Source: Callipepla californica brunnescens
Taxonomy: Eukaryota; Chordata; Aves; Galliformes; Odontophoridae
Assembly: GCA_023055505.1 (NCBI GenBank)
Contig: JALIRH010000004.1
Coordinates: 37,019,502-37,083,501, forward strand
Reading direction: 5' to 3'
Length of the DNA stretch: 64,000 bases
Positions 14,501 through 27,586 of the stretch are shown piece by piece. Numbering within the stretch: the stretch's first letter is position 1; each line of letters starts with the position of its first letter. The notes below the pieces were generated by a model, which was not told the origin of the DNA, made no database searches, and saw nothing but the letters and a program-made list of their open reading frames with translations. Position numbers and translations under genes: made by a program.

Positions 14501-17468
14501 TCCCTTAAGTCTAGAAAATGATTTCATTTTAATTAATTGTTTTATTTATTTTTTTAATCTCATGAGAAAAAATGGTCGTCTTCATCTTTCATATGCAAAA
14601 CAGCTAACCAAAGAACCATTTTTCACACAGAGAATGAACTCCAATTAATAGAAATCCTGAGTACTTGGGGAGCTGCTATGAATTTTGCCACGGATCAGAC
14701 AGCTGGCTGGAAAAAAAATCTCTTTTCAGGAAAGTTACATAATTAAGAGCAACCCAATTTTAAAATATATTTTTTATTTTGTCACATATTTTTCTCCACC
14801 CGCTAATCCCAATTAAACGTAAAAATAAATGAAACCCAAACCAATCTCGATTTGATAAGTTTAGAGCTCCTCTCTGTACCCCGGGACCTGCACCCTGCAC
14901 AACCAAGCACCAGGCACGAATTCCCCATGCTTGGTCTCCAGTACCTGCACTGTTACGCAACTAGTTCTTGCAAATTTCACATACTCCTGCTTATAACCAC
15001 CAACAAACGGGGGCTAAAATCCAGAATGATATGAAATTCCAGACACTGGAATTCAAACGCCAAAGTAGCTTGTTCTGGTCATCGTGGTTTTTCAAACTAA
15101 CCTTAGGAAACTTTCTGAGCAGCCTGTAATTACTGTTCCAACAGGATTTCTTTCAGAAGACTATACAGTAAAATCGTGATAAAAATAGCAACAGAAAAGA
15201 AGTAGTGAGAGGTGTAGGGCTCTTCAAAATTTATAGAGCCCGAGCAGACAACAGAAAGCCATCAGGGAAGTCAAAATCAGCAGCACAAACCTGACAGCAG
15301 CAGCGAGGGGAAAGGGGATGTAAACAACAAATGCAAAGATCAGCCCCAGCTGCAGGGAGCTGGACACCGGCTGCTGCCTTCAAAAGGACAACAGTAATAA
15401 ACTACAGCTATTCCTCCTTCACAAATGAAGTCCATGTAGTACTGACTCTAATACCAAAAATATGTCATACAAGCTAATAAAAAGAAAATTTAACAACTGC
15501 ACGCATGCCGCAGCAAGCCAAGAAAGAAATGCATTTACATTTGTATTAGCGAGACCCACTGGCTGCGCAATCCCGGATGCCTTAAGAGAAGAGCAATGAA
15601 AAATTACAGTACATAACTGAAGCACAACACGAGCCTACAGAGCAAGTTCTGGCAATTAACAGGAGGAGACTGCCAACAAAGCAAAAACAAGTCAGAGGGA
15701 AAAGAAAGGAAAGATCGGGTACAAAGCTCTGCTCCACGCCAGTATTTGAGCTGCCTGATCTCTTCACTTGTTCCCTCTTAAAAAGGATAAAAAGATGTGG
15801 AAACCCAGAGGTCTGAATTCTGCGCTTTGCAAAGCAGGCCCATGCACGTCCTGCGCAGCCCCACAAACTTCAGCATGGCCATCCTCTGGCAGCCACAAGC
15901 AGCCTGCCAGCACAGTGAGCTGCCTGCACAGAGCTGCTGCGTGCTGCTCGCTGAGCGTTTATACTGCTCTATTGGAAACTGGTCACCTTCAGGAAAACAG
16001 CACGTATTCTTTGTCAGTGCAAAAGGGAGTAGCTTTCCTGGCAGCCACGTGCCTTCTGACACACAGCACCCTCAATAATGCGCACGTACCTGTGCACTCA
16101 AACCCCAGAGGTCTGCACAAATGTGGTCACAGGAAAAAAAAAAGTCTCAGAATCAAAACGTGGAACCTATCAAGAAGAATAGCAACATCAGAACTGGATG
16201 AAACGCACATCTGGCTGCGGCTGGAGATTCCAGGAATGATGAAAGCTTCCCAGAAAGCCTAGCAAGGGCACAGCAATGTGCACCTGTGCTTGTTACTGCA
16301 GCCCAGGCTGGCCTGAAATGTTATCATGCTGGATTCAGACCCAAACACCCCACGGAGTCCCATGTGCTCATCTAGGCTGCGTCTGTGTTTGCTCTGAATA
16401 GAAGCCCATCTTTTGCATGTCTACTGCTTAACCCTCCTCCTTCAACCCCCATCAAAATAGAGAACACCACACAGATTCTGTACTTTACAAAGCAGCTTTA
16501 GGGTTTAGAAACTAAACAAATGCCCTCAGCCACCACACGTACACCAGCACGCAGCACACTGCTTTTGGGGCCATCTGAAACGTAAGGAAAGCCAACAACA
16601 GAGCTTTTCAAAACATATCTAAAATGACCTCTTAATTCTTGTTTACGTTTACATGTACCAAAATTGCTTGGCAGATTTTCTGTAAACAACTATAAGGTTG
16701 CCCAAATTAAGTTCAATATCTGAGAAGCAATGAGGTATGGACAGCCAAGCTGCCACCTTCAGAGATTCATCACAGCTCTACCGAAAAAGAGCAAAACCAG
16801 CCCTTCCTATTTCACAAAGGGAAAGGGGAAAAAAACATTTCACCAGGCCACCCCAGCATAAAGTACATCTGGGAGGGAAAAGGTGGATGAGGGAAGGCAG
16901 TCTCTCTCCTTTCTGCCACTCAGGGCTTTGCTGAGGATGGAAATTTCTCTACAACAAACCCCACACCCCCCAAAAGAAGAGGCTTTAGATAAGCAGTCTT
17001 AGTTCTAATGAAATGAGCAGTTGGATTTTTCTAAGTCAAAATTCAAAAAACAAAAGTGTGAAGAAGTCCCAGTGTGAAAAAAGGCTCTATGCTTTATGTT
17101 CCGAAACTTCAAAATGAGACATTTTAAAGCAGTTTAAGCTCTCTCCATTTTTATTCCTCTGAGCCACAGAAGTTCCTATGAAATGGAGCAGCTCTAGCAA
17201 AATAGTTTTACTCGAACAAAAAACAGTTCCATCAAAATAGGAGTAATAGGATCCATTTCTACGTAGAAAGATCCAACAATCTGAGGATGGATTCAGATAC
17301 ATGAAAACTGGATACAGAGAAATCCAGGTACTGTGGTGATAAAAAGAGTCCCAGGAGCCAGGAGAAATGTGGTCAATAATCACCACACACACCCCCTGAG
17401 TGTATGACAACACAAGTCAACCTGTAACTTAGAAAGAGGGTGGAAAAAAACTCTAATTTATTAGAGAA

Positions 17469-17492
17469 AATAATAAATAATTATTTATTATT
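17469..17492. repeat. 24-bp perfect AT-only palindrome
   Basis: The 24 bases built from AATAATAAATAA and its exact reverse complement form a perfect palindrome with no spacer, flanked by AT-rich sequence. It could extrude as a cruciform. Confidence 0.9.
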
Positions 17493-19553
17493 CAAACACT
17501 GACAAACAAAATTACCCCTAGATTTAGCTTCATCCAACAAACAAATAAACAAACACTCTTCTCCAAAATATATGCACAGGCTGCATGTATGTACACTACT
17601 CACATGCTGAGACACCATATGTATCCCTGAAAAGGTCTCTCAGCTAATAAAGATTCAGAAAGACTCATCCCCTGAAACTTGTTCTGAGCTTTCTATCTGA
17701 AAATAAATATTTACTAAAGAAACAGCTTCTGAGGGAAACTCTGCCTGCCATTTTGAGATTTAGAGCCATAGGTACTGCAACAAGATACTGGAAAGGCTCC
17801 AAGAGTTTAGGATGCATTTTAATACATCATTTGCAGAAAGGCCTTTCAAATATATTGGCTCAGGTAAACAGGCAAGGATTACGGGGATACCTGACACGGG
17901 CATGAAATGCAACTGCGGATTTACTTTAAATATACATACAGAACAACTCAGAGCGGTACTGCGACGAGCCCAGCTCTGCGCGTAGGTGCTCCTGTGACTG
18001 GCAGATAAGGAGACCACAGAGGATTTAGTCCAGGACAAAGTCCAGTCAGTCTGCAAGGTCTTACTGCCACCGGCCCTTCCAGAAGCTCGAGATCTGCCAC
18101 CTGCTGCCAGCTGGCCCCGCAGCCAGGCCAAGGGCCCACCATTTGGTTCTGCTTCGTACTTTCAAAAAGTGGCCCATGGCCAGATGGCCACCTTGGTCAC
18201 CTGGACTCCACATCACCACAGCTGTCCACAGTCACACCATCAGCAACAGTGAAACAGGACCCTGTTGTTTCTGTTTTCAAATGCCTAAGTCAGATAATTT
18301 CTACTGCTGTGCCACTGCATGATGCTCATGCTCATCACACAGATGCTTGTTTCCAAGTCCTAATTTTCAGCTACTAACAATTCTGTGAACTGTTACTGAA
18401 TCTCATTACCCAAGCTCCCCCATCCACACAACTGCTGGAATTGAAGGAGTGATGCGATAGCCATGAATGGGATGAAGGCAGAGAGGTGAACTGAACGTTA
18501 CAAAGTGACAAGACAAAGAGGTGCCACTGCCCTCTGCTTTTTGCAGTACCACACAGCCCACATCACAGCAGGGCCCTCAACCCGTGCAGCAGCACACAGA
18601 GGGACACAGTTCCCATGTACTTCCAGGTTTCTGCAGTCACCCCATTCACAGCTCTACCAACAAGGCTACTGTAACCATTTTGCATAAACAAGAGCCCAGA
18701 GCTAGAGGGATTTACAAACAACTAAACTAACCAAAAACACACCCCTTGACTTCCCTTTTCTCACGAACCAAAGCTGATATATCTATAATACCATTTCAAG
18801 CTATCTCTACAGAAAGGCTGTGTTTATCTACAAAAGGCACAGAGGAGGGGAAAAGAAAAATACCTAAAAAGGCAAGCAACCAGGAAGACTCAACAAACGG
18901 GGCTATGAATGACAACAACTTAATGCCAGGAGCCAGTGTTTGTGCAGCATCTCCTAGAGATGAGCGACAGGCCAGGGATGCTGCTTTGCAGTCCTTTACC
19001 AAAGGCCTTCAAACACACAACCAAAACCAAGACCTAAAGAACCAAATCTGAACATATGCAGCAAATGGGAAACAAGACATTTGTGTGGGTAAGAAAGAAG
19101 TGAAAACATCTTAGCTGAAAACACTCCAAAGCACTCAAACCATTTCGAGACGAAGGAAGATGCAATGAGAAAATTATTTGCATTTCCACCAGCCACTCGT
19201 GCTGAGCACAGGGGTGCTGCAGAAAGAACACACAGAACTTTGCATGAAAGAGGATGTGCTCAATGTTCTATTCTTCTGTTTCTGTCCATGATCTTCTGCC
19301 GTCTTCCCTAGTTTATCTCCCTGCCCTCAGCTTCTCTATATGTTATATGGTACAAGAGAAATCCTTTTAAGAGGTAAGAGCTTGGTCTTGTTTGTTTTAC
19401 AAAACAACAGCCAATGAGCTACATCCCATATCACAGAAGTCTACTGGATGGAGAGCTGATTAGAATACATCAGAAAACAAGCCCTGGACTGGCAAAACCC
19501 CAAATATCTATGTGCTGAGCGCATTACAGGCATTCACACTCAAGCAAAAGTTC

Positions 19554-19568
19554 TTTTTTTTTTTTTTT
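19554..19568. repeat. T15 homopolymer
   Basis: Fifteen consecutive T in intron sequence. On the minus strand this is an A run in the FOXN3 transcript. Confidence 0.95.
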
Positions 19569-22500
19569 GCTATTCCTGTCTGGCATCAAGCAGAACCAAT
19601 GTTCTTTAATTTGCCAGAAAGCAGACATCAAGCAGCATAGTCTCAAAACACAGATGGATCTTCAAATCAAGACATATTACTGTGTCAGAGGGCACAGCTT
19701 GGAACTTGTATTTTTTGTGATCTCTAAACTACAGAAACAGCAAAACAAAATTCCCCAAAGACTCTGCCTTGACACCACACCAAAGAAGAAAACTCTTTCT
19801 AACTCTGCTCAGGAAGCAAAGTAACGAGATCGATCATGATAAGAGGCTGTGGCATGCACAGAAATATCTGACTGCACTATGGTCAGCTTCATCTCCTACT
19901 GAAAGTAAAACTGCCGAGAGAGAATTAAAGCTGTGCTTCCACACCACAAAGGACCACCAATTAATTTATTCCCCAGGTCCCTTCTAGCAGGACGACTCTT
20001 TCAGTGTTTCAAAGTGTTCAATGAATAGGACAGGTTTATTTCATCAGCTTCCCTGAATTGCCAGAAGAGAGTATTTCTCATCTCAAAACATAAAGCATGC
20101 AGAAAAAAAAAAGAGTGCTTATATGCTGTTCAGAGTGATATCCTACAATATGCTCCCTCTGATGCTGGTTTCAATAAACAATAGTAAAGGCTGAAGCCTG
20201 TGACAGCTTCAGGGAAGGAGCAGTAAAGCCAAAGCCACCAAAATTGGAAGGAGGTCTTCGGAGGTACATTTCTAAGCAGCTGATCTATGATAGCAGTCTG
20301 TGGAGTGAGGGGAAAGAATTTTCATGGCAAGAAGGCAAACTAACCTGCACAAGGAGCTAGTAATCAGATACCCCCCGGCAGCCCCAGCACAGCTCCAACC
20401 TCACCAGTTGCACTGCTGGTCAGGCCTCAGCCTGAGGTGGGAACATCTGAAGAACCTTCTCCCTGGGCAGAACAACTGGGCACAACCAGCTCACAGTGAC
20501 AAAAGTAACAGAAACTTGATATCAAAGTTTCACCAGTTCTTGCATCTCTTCAATGCATTTCAGAGGTCAAACGGCAGTTCACAATCACAAAGCCCCTCTC
20601 CCGTGTGAGCTGCCCAAATGAGGAGCACCCAGAGCTGCGAGGTGAGCAGCACCCAGGCACATGCGTGTGGCCATGGGCACAGTGTGCTGCAGCCACTGCT
20701 CGTTCAGCCTGGCAGGAGATGTGCACATGGAGTGCAGTTACCTTAGCCTAAATACAAGAAAACCCACAGCATACAACATGAATTCTGCAGCAGCCTGAAG
20801 AAATAGCGGTGTTTCACAAACCCCTGTGTGTGCAGGGCGCAGTTTCTGACATGGAGTTGGGGGGAGGCCCTGCAGCAGCCCCACGCCCTCTCCAAATGGT
20901 CGCTCCACACAGCACAGCCCAGGCCTGCTGCTGAGCACACAGCACTGCTGCTTGGCAGCCAGCTCCTTTGGAAGCTGCTCTTCAGAGAACACCTACGTTG
21001 GCACAGATCTCTGACTCTGAAGTGGTACTAATGTGGAGCAGAGAATAAAAACATCCTTATCAGATCCTGGAGGGCAAGACACCGGAGAGGTGATGAACAT
21101 TTATGAAGGAAACATTTCTAGGAAAGCCAGCGACTGCAGAAGGCAATAATAATAAGAGGTACTAACCTCAATAAAACAGATGCCACTCCCCAGTTTTCCA
21201 GTTCCCAACTGGTGAAGTTTCGTAAGACGTTTGGACAGTAGCACACCTCCAAGCCCTCTGTAACCCATAAACTTACTCCTGCACCAGCACTTCCAAGCAA
21301 GGAAAGGAAAGAGAAGATCGGATCTAGCAGCAGCACCATTTAAACATGACACGTTCTGAAAAGTGACTTTGCACTGAAGGCAGTGACTGCAGAGGGGGCT
21401 CTGCCCACTCCTCATCAAGCTCAGTGTTCCCCATGGGGCTGGAAATTCAGCAGCCCACCAACACACAGTGCATCAGCCACGCTAAGCAAGCAGCTCCTGT
21501 GGGATGGACACAAGCCAGGACCAGATGCTGGCTCTCAACAGGTAGGCTGCTGCAATGCAGGAGAGGAAATACTTGTTGGTTCCCATCTCGGGACCCTTCG
21601 CAATTTCACCAGTTACACAGCAGCTTAGCCCAGCTGTGCCAATGCTCACCACTGGTTTAGCAAAACAGACTGGAAAAACGACAAGCAGAGAAAAAGGCTC
21701 TACACATCATACAGTCTACAAAGTGATCTAACCAACACTCCCAGAAAGTCATCAGAATCTCCAAAAATACCCTGCATATGTGAAACTAATAATTTCTGTC
21801 ATTTTACATTACATTTCCTGATAATATTTCTCCTTCTGCTGCTGAAAATGCTGACAATAATTGAGAACTCTCCTGCTGTAACACACTCAAGGGAAAAGAA
21901 AAATCCGATTCAAGATTTCCAAGCACCGTCAGAAGAGAAAAATCACACCTATGTTCAAATAAGAGGCAAAAAAAACAAAGGTAAAACATGCAGATAAAAT
22001 GTCCGGGCGCTGACTTGCATAGTTACTTAACAAAGCTTGTGTCTATAAATACATTTCAAGGTTGCTATTGCCAACACAACTGTAAATATTTAAAAAGAAA
22101 CACACTGTAGCCCTTGGACTAAGGCACCCATTTTTCCACACCCAGCAGAGAGGCTTTTTCTTTATCACAGTGTGTATCAGCGCATTAGTTCACCCTTGAA
22201 ATTCCTCATACGTGACAAGATATATGCTACAGCTGAAAGAATTAGAAATAAAACATTTATTTTTTTCAGCATGAGTTTTGACTGTAACACACAGCCGATC
22301 CAATCACAGAGAAATAATCTGCATTACTATACGCTTCCTCTTAGGGCTTACAGATAACTGTCTTCACCGTACTAGGAGCAGAAGCAAGTCAGATAACAGC
22401 AGTCTGAAGCTCCTTCTTGTGTACGAACACTGCAGGTTTGTTTCTCCTCCCCATAACCACAGCCTTCTCTCCATGGCTCCCACTGTAATCCAGGCTTCCT

Positions 22501-23449
22501 GGTTTGAGTAAGATGTCTAATCTTAATGACTGAGTCAGCCACCTAAACGTGTGGGTCCACACTATACAACTCCTTCACAGAAGGACTTCCCTGCTACATT
22601 TATGCAGGATGTTCTTCAGGAGCTGTAAAGCTAAATTATCTGCTGGAATTAACTCTGCTCAGAACAGGAGTGCTTGTACATTCGGTGACCATCTTGCTCG
22701 GGATATTTTTACAGTACATTCCTCCACTCCAAGCTCAATTCACCCCAAAGCTGCTTATGCAGATACTAAACTGAACATGTGATTAATCTGTGTATCCTTA
22801 CTCTCCCAAAACATCTGATAAAGACAAGCAATAGGTCGCTCTGCCCCCGTGGAATCACAGCAACCGATCCTCATAAACCTTGTAATTCCCCCGATTAATC
22901 CAGCTCCCAGAGGCGCTCTCATACTGGTGAATCCTCCCGTTCCAGGCATTTTTCATTCATATTTCAAACACAGCTTCTGTTCCTGTGGCCTTCAGCTACA
23001 TAAGGCTGATGGATAGTGACAAAACTCTGCCACCCAAGGATTCCTCCAAACCTATCATCTCTGCTATCGGAAGAATTTCCCCTGGAATTCGTTACTATGA
23101 CAATGTATTGCTCTGGAGATACGATGATGGCAGAGCGGATTTACATTTTTCTACCCATTACCAAAGTCCTTCTACACATGAGAAAGCAATCATACACATA
23201 TGGGATTACTGCCTTTCCTAAACACATGGGGAATGCTCAGCCTCTTGCAGACGTATCAGAAATATACCCAAAAAATGACTTTGCCACGCAGCTGCCAATA
23301 AGGAAATGAATTCAGCAGCTACTGATAGCCTGCCTCAGCCTTGTGCCGATGTTCCACAGCCACTGGTAGGTTATTAACTGAATATTTCAGAGGGCAATGG
23401 GAAGATTAGGCTTTAGTTGACAGTGGAACTGCTCAATGACATTCAGACA

Positions 23450-24300
23450 AAAACAAGAGCGGGACCCCATGGCTTTCCATACAGAGCAGCACCCCGGCAA
23501 GCACCGGGATCCCCCCGCTCCTGTTTCTGGGGTTGTTCTGCTGGTGGGGTTAGAAGGGATCAGCATCCCCACACCGTGCACCGCATGGGCCGCGCACTTT
23601 TACTCGACGCAGGAGTCTCTGAACAGATCCACACGGGCATCGTGAAAACACTCTCAAAACGCAACGTGGAGAACGTTTCCCAAAGCATCCCCGGGCCCGC
23701 GCCGCGGCCGCCTCCCACTACCAGCCCCAGGCCCGGACCTCATTTCAGAGCAGGAGTTAAGAGCGTAACGCGCATCATCCCGCGCCGGCCGCGGGCCCCT
23801 CGAACTTCCGGCCGCGCGGTTGCTAGGCAGGATTACCGTCTCCATGGCAACCGCCGCGCAGCCCGGGGCCGTCCCCTCGCCAGGCAACGCGCGGCCGCGC
23901 CGCCGCCGCCGCACCTGCCGGGCTACGCGTTGCCGTGGAGACGCCGCGTTGCCGTGGCAACCAGCACGCCAATCGGCGCGAGGCCAGGCGGCCGCTCCGC
24001 GCCGGCCGGGGACCGAGGGAGCCCCGCGGGAGCCGTCACGGCCGCCGCTCGGCTCCGGCGGGGTGCTGGGCTCCGCTCCGGCACGATAAGGCACCGTGCA
24101 GCTCTCGAGGTGTGCTGCGGGCTGGCCGCGACCCCCTGCCCGGTACAACCAGCGCCCACCGCCCCGCGCGCGGCCCCGGGATGGGACAGACGCGGTCCCC
24201 CCGCGCACCCCACGGGGCCGTGGCACCCCCGGCATCACCGCGTCCCTGCCCCGCGCCACGGGCAGCTGCAGGAAAACAGTTAGAGTCGTAAAATCGTCCG
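23450..24300. promoter_or_regulatory. Intragenic CpG island next to FOXN3 coding exon 2
   Basis: This block of about 850 bp is G+C rich and CpG dense, unlike the AT-rich intron on its far side. Its right edge lies within about 10 bp of the FOXN3 splice donor at 24309. It contains four X-box motifs and a plus-strand CCAAT box (23969-23973) inside CGCCAATCGG. A CpG island with clustered RFX and CCAAT motifs has the make-up of an active promoter. Plus-strand initiation would give an antisense transcript across the FOXN3 exon. Minus-strand initiation would give a FOXN3 transcript lacking the start codon and the forkhead domain. Neither product can be confirmed from sequence. The long open frames here are attributable to base composition. 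Confidence 0.6.
23819..23961. promoter_or_regulatory. Cluster of four RFX X-boxes
   Basis: The sites are GTTGCTAGGCAG at 23819-23830 (last base off consensus), GTCTCCATGGCAAC at 23838-23851, GTTGCCGTGGAGAC at 23929-23942 and GTTGCCGTGGCAAC at 23948-23961. The last three fit the 14-bp X-box GTHNYY-AT-RRNAAC on one or other strand, allowing GT at the centre. An extra half-site GGCAAC lies at 23883-23888. RFX factors bind such sites as dimers, and paired X-boxes mark strongly regulated ciliary promoters. A CCAAT box follows 8 bp after the last site. Confidence 0.7.
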
Positions 24301-24308
24301 GGTCTTAC

Positions 24309-24445
24309 CTTTGATATGCCTGAGGAGATGTGGGAGGTGTATTGAACACATGCGAGTATGGGTGATAGGGTGTCTTTTTCAAAGCCTGAATAAGATTTTG
24401 TCTATATTCTGGGTCTATACACCACAAGGACCCCTTTCCAATACT
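24309..24445 (-). CDS. FOXN3: FOXN3 second coding exon (end of forkhead domain, wing and following linker)
   Basis: This 137-bp exon is flanked on the minus strand by a pyrimidine-rich acceptor (tttctttgcag, exon begins at 24445) and a strong donor (CAAAG/gtaag, exon ends at 24309). It reads [20 protein letters not shown] (residues 182-201) and continues through [20 protein letters not shown] to PQAYQ at 226, ending two bases into the next codon. [13 protein letters not shown] is the strand/wing segment that closes the forkhead fold. The exon continues in frame from residue 181 encoded 22.2 kb upstream. Differences from the human protein as I recall it are few (for example PYSHVF for PHPHVF). 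The donor borders an intragenic CpG island, which is unusual. The next coding exon was not found and is presumed to lie left of the window. Confidence 0.97.
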
Positions 24446-26803
24446 CTGCAAAGAAAAAAGAATTAAAAAAAAAATCAAATATTTGATCTAACGGCACAGC
24501 CTTATTCATTTAGCAGTACTTGTCAGGAAAGCAGCGGGTCGGGTTCCTGGTCTGACAGCAGTGAACACAGTTTGCCTGCCAGAGATATCGCTCCATTAAT
24601 ATATACTGTGACTATGGTTTAAATCACACCTTGGGGGGAAAAAAAAAACACCTAAGAATACACATTTGGCTGCTTCCCCACCACCCCTTATTAGTTAATA
24701 TGACTGAAGAGGCAATTTCCCCATCACTCTATACTGGAACAACATGAAGCTATGATTACTGATAGATGGAAACTTTGAAGAGAGGTTGATTCTTTTTTGA
24801 AAGCGATTTTATTTTCCTTTTGCCGCTATGCTAACAAGAAACGGGGCTGAAAAGGAGGGGCTTAAAACACCCTGGCAACTGTTTTAAAAATAAAAGGATT
24901 TAATCCTTCAGCCACATGACATTGGTGCCATTATATTACAAGAAGAAATTAATCATCTGTTCTCCCCCAAGGGAAAAAAGAAATACCCCCAAAACAAAAC
25001 AAACACAGTAAAAGCAGAGCTTAAAGCATGTCAGGGTGTTGTGAAATCGGTGACTGACGGACCCCTCTGGGCTTCTGGCAAACACTGCCACAGGGAGGCC
25101 ATGCTTCCTCCCCGTGCCAGCCCAGAGCACACTTTACTGAGCTCCAGCAGTGACCCTGGTGTTCCTGCGTCCAACGGCCAGCACACACCATGGATAAGAC
25201 CAAATGAGGGAGACTGTTTCCTAAAGCCGTGAGGAAGGCATAAATCTGACACCTGTTTCCTTGTGAAAAGGAGCCCTACAGACCCCAGGTGCTGCTGGGT
25301 GGCTTTGGGACACACCAGTGGGAAACACTTAGTGCTTGAAGAGCTCTTCAAGACAGAAGCTACCCCACAAACAAAACCAGAAAAATAAGAAAGAAGCATC
25401 CCGACCCTCACTGGATTGCTATGTGAGTGCACCTCACAAGCTCACAGCACTGCCCAAGTTGCGGCCTTCAATCAAAGCCAAATCCATCTGCAGGGGTAAG
25501 AACCAGATTCTGCAGAGCACTGTGAGAGCAGCTGGGGGCTGGGCTGCCCCAGGGCTGGCAGGGACAGGTCTGAAGGCTCCACATGGCCCCACAGGGACAG
25601 CACGGGGAGAGGCCAAGCCTGCAGAGCCTGGGGGTTGCAGGAGAAGCAGGCCTTGGGGCTGCTGCCCAGGCCAGGCACTGTGCGGTGCCACGCAGCGCAG
25701 TGTCACGGGGAGCTGTGTGCTCCATGCCTCGCATCAGCCTGCAGCAAAGAGCCCGTGATGTTTGGCTTTCAAATGTGTGACGGAAACCCAGGGACTTGGC
25801 ACGGTATGCCTAGGAAGTGACTTTTTAGGCAAAGGACAGACTCAAAAATAGAATCCAAATCTCTCAAATTCCACTTCCACGCTCCATCCAAGAGGCAGAG
25901 CAAGAACACCACAAATTTTCCTTTTAAGCAAGCAACATGCAAAGCTAGGAACATTTTTTTTTTTTTTCAGGAGAAAACCTTTGCTGGATTCCTTACTCTT
26001 TACAGCATGGGACAAGCTTTAAAAACACTACACATCAACACCACCCTGTGTACTTGTACTTGCTGGAACACAGCTTGCTGTTTCCAAGCCTCTGTGTTCT
26101 TCCCATTCATTCAAGTCATCTACCTGGCTGTGATCTCCCCCAGCCCCACCAGAGCGAGCACAAGTCAATGGGGGCACAGGGTGAGGTCACTGCTGAAGGC
26201 TGACTTCAAACCATGCACGGCTGTTACGCTGCATTTGTTTGGCTTGCGGGTATTCTTGTGAAAGCCAAAAATAATCTCACTGGGAAACAGAAGCACTCCG
26301 ACAAGAGGTATTGGAAAGGTATTCTTGGTAGAAGAAAGACTGAGAAGGCAGTGCTGTATTTTTTTGCTAATATACCGTGCCCTATTTTCACTGCAACTGA
26401 GCTGATTTATAATTTAGCAGCAACAATAAACACAACGTAAAGCAAAGCTCTCCAACCATGGGAAGTTCCTTTTTTAAGATATTTACCTTTGCTCTTCCAT
26501 AACCACACAACAGACAGAAACAAAAAGAAAACTGAAGTGTCCCCTGGTTAAGACTTCTTCCTGACAGCCCGAGGTGCGAACAGCTCCGTTAGCTGTCTGT
26601 GAAGATGTGTCATTAGTCTTCCACACACAGAACAGTAACAGGAAAGAAAATCACTGCAACTCAGACCAATCGGTTAGTGATTAATTTCCATCTTATGACA
26701 CTTGGCGTGCTGCTTCACTACCTCCTCCAAGCCAAAAGTCAATAGTGTCTCCAATCAAAAGCCAGCAAGAAAGGAAAAGAAAAAAAATCCCTGGATAGCA
26801 TTT

Positions 26804-26817
26804 GTCTCCCAGGCAAC
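26804..26817. promoter_or_regulatory. X-box-like site
   Basis: GTCTCCCAGGCAAC keeps both X-box half-sites with CA instead of AT at the centre. It is isolated in AT-moderate intron sequence, so a chance match is plausible. Confidence 0.3.
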
Positions 26818-27180
26818 AAGTGAGCAAGGAGTGGATTCCAGTGTGGCATCCTCAGCACTGGAGTGCTGCAGCCTGTCCAGCAGTGCCTCCTGCTCACTGG
26901 TACAGCACGCAGCCCCTGGCACCTCCTGTTCTGCTGGGGCTGCTCCTGTAGCCGTGTTTCAGGTTGTTATAGACAAGGACAGCATTACCAGGAGTCCCCT
27001 CATCTAGTTAAAGAGCAGGCTGTAACCACAGGCAAGCTATTCCAAAGATATAACTAACAGAGAGAGAAACCAAAAGGTGGGAGATATCCCATCAATACTT
27101 AGGACTTCATATTTTAGATAAGAAGCTTCCTGATTATGTTTATTGTCATTAACATATTGTTACGCCTTCTCCTGTCATCG

Positions 27181-27567
27181 CAGAACCATAGAATGGCCTG
27201 GGTTGAAAGGAACTCAAAGATCATCTTGTTTCAATCCCCTGCTGTGGGCAGGGTCACCAACCACTAGAGCAGGCTGCCCAGAGCCACGTCCAGCCTTGTC
27301 TTGAATGCCTCCAGGGATGGGGCATCCACAACCTCCCTGGGCAACCTGTTCCAGTGCATCACCATCCTCTCAGTGAAAAACTTCCTCCTAACATCCAAAC
27401 TAAATCTCCTGTCTTAGTTTAAAACCATTCCCCCTTGTCCTATCACTGTCAACCTGTGTAAACAGTCATTTCCCCTCCTGTTGATACGCTCTCTTCAAGT
27501 ACTGGAAGGCCACAGTGAGGTCTCCCTGGAGCCTTCTCCAACCTAAGCAAGCCCAGCCTGAGAGTAG
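27181..27567 (-). mobile_element. CR1 LINE, 5'-truncated 3' end
   Basis: The plus strand reads as the reverse complement of the 3' region of chicken repeat 1. It starts with catagaatggcctgggttg, passes through the familiar gggatggggcatccacaacc block (about 27315-27334) and the ccccttgtcctatcac block (about 27431), and ends in ggtctccctggagccttctc (about 27520-27539). The element is therefore inserted in minus orientation, the same as FOXN3, and retains only about 390 bp. CR1 lacks a poly-A tail and usually arrives heavily 5'-truncated, as here. It has no coding capacity. Divergence from the consensus I remember looks moderate. Confidence 0.93.
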
Positions 27568-27586
27568 AAGAAGATGTTTGAAATTA

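Larger units (their letters stand above)
1..23449 (-). other. FOXN3: FOXN3 next intron (partial, runs off the window)
   Basis: Downstream of the exon ending at 24309, nothing in this stretch resembles the following FOXN3 exon, whose product should start with TSGPPIWPG. It is therefore intron continuing beyond position 1. It contains homopolymers (A17 at 4145, T15 at 19554), a 24-bp palindrome (17469), a short tandem duplication (11474), an X-box-like site (4101) and several AT-rich blocks with TAATTA cores (8.7-8.9 and 14.5-14.85 kb). I see no second gene, no RNA gene and no recognisable transposon here. Confidence 0.8.

Noticed and set aside
22062..22080. X-box-like sequence gttgctattgccaac
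   Set aside because: The second half-site is out of register with the X-box consensus, so it was not counted.
23417..24283. Open frame of 288 codons on the plus strand over the intragenic CpG island
   Set aside because: The peptide is low-complexity Arg/Pro/Ala, as expected from GC-rich DNA with few stops. Other frames on both strands are also open there, and no domain is recognisable.
1..24308. Search for the next FOXN3 coding exon (product starting TSGPPIWPG)
   Set aside because: No matching sequence was found on the minus strand by reading. The exon is presumed to be outside the window, though a very short alternative exon could have been missed.
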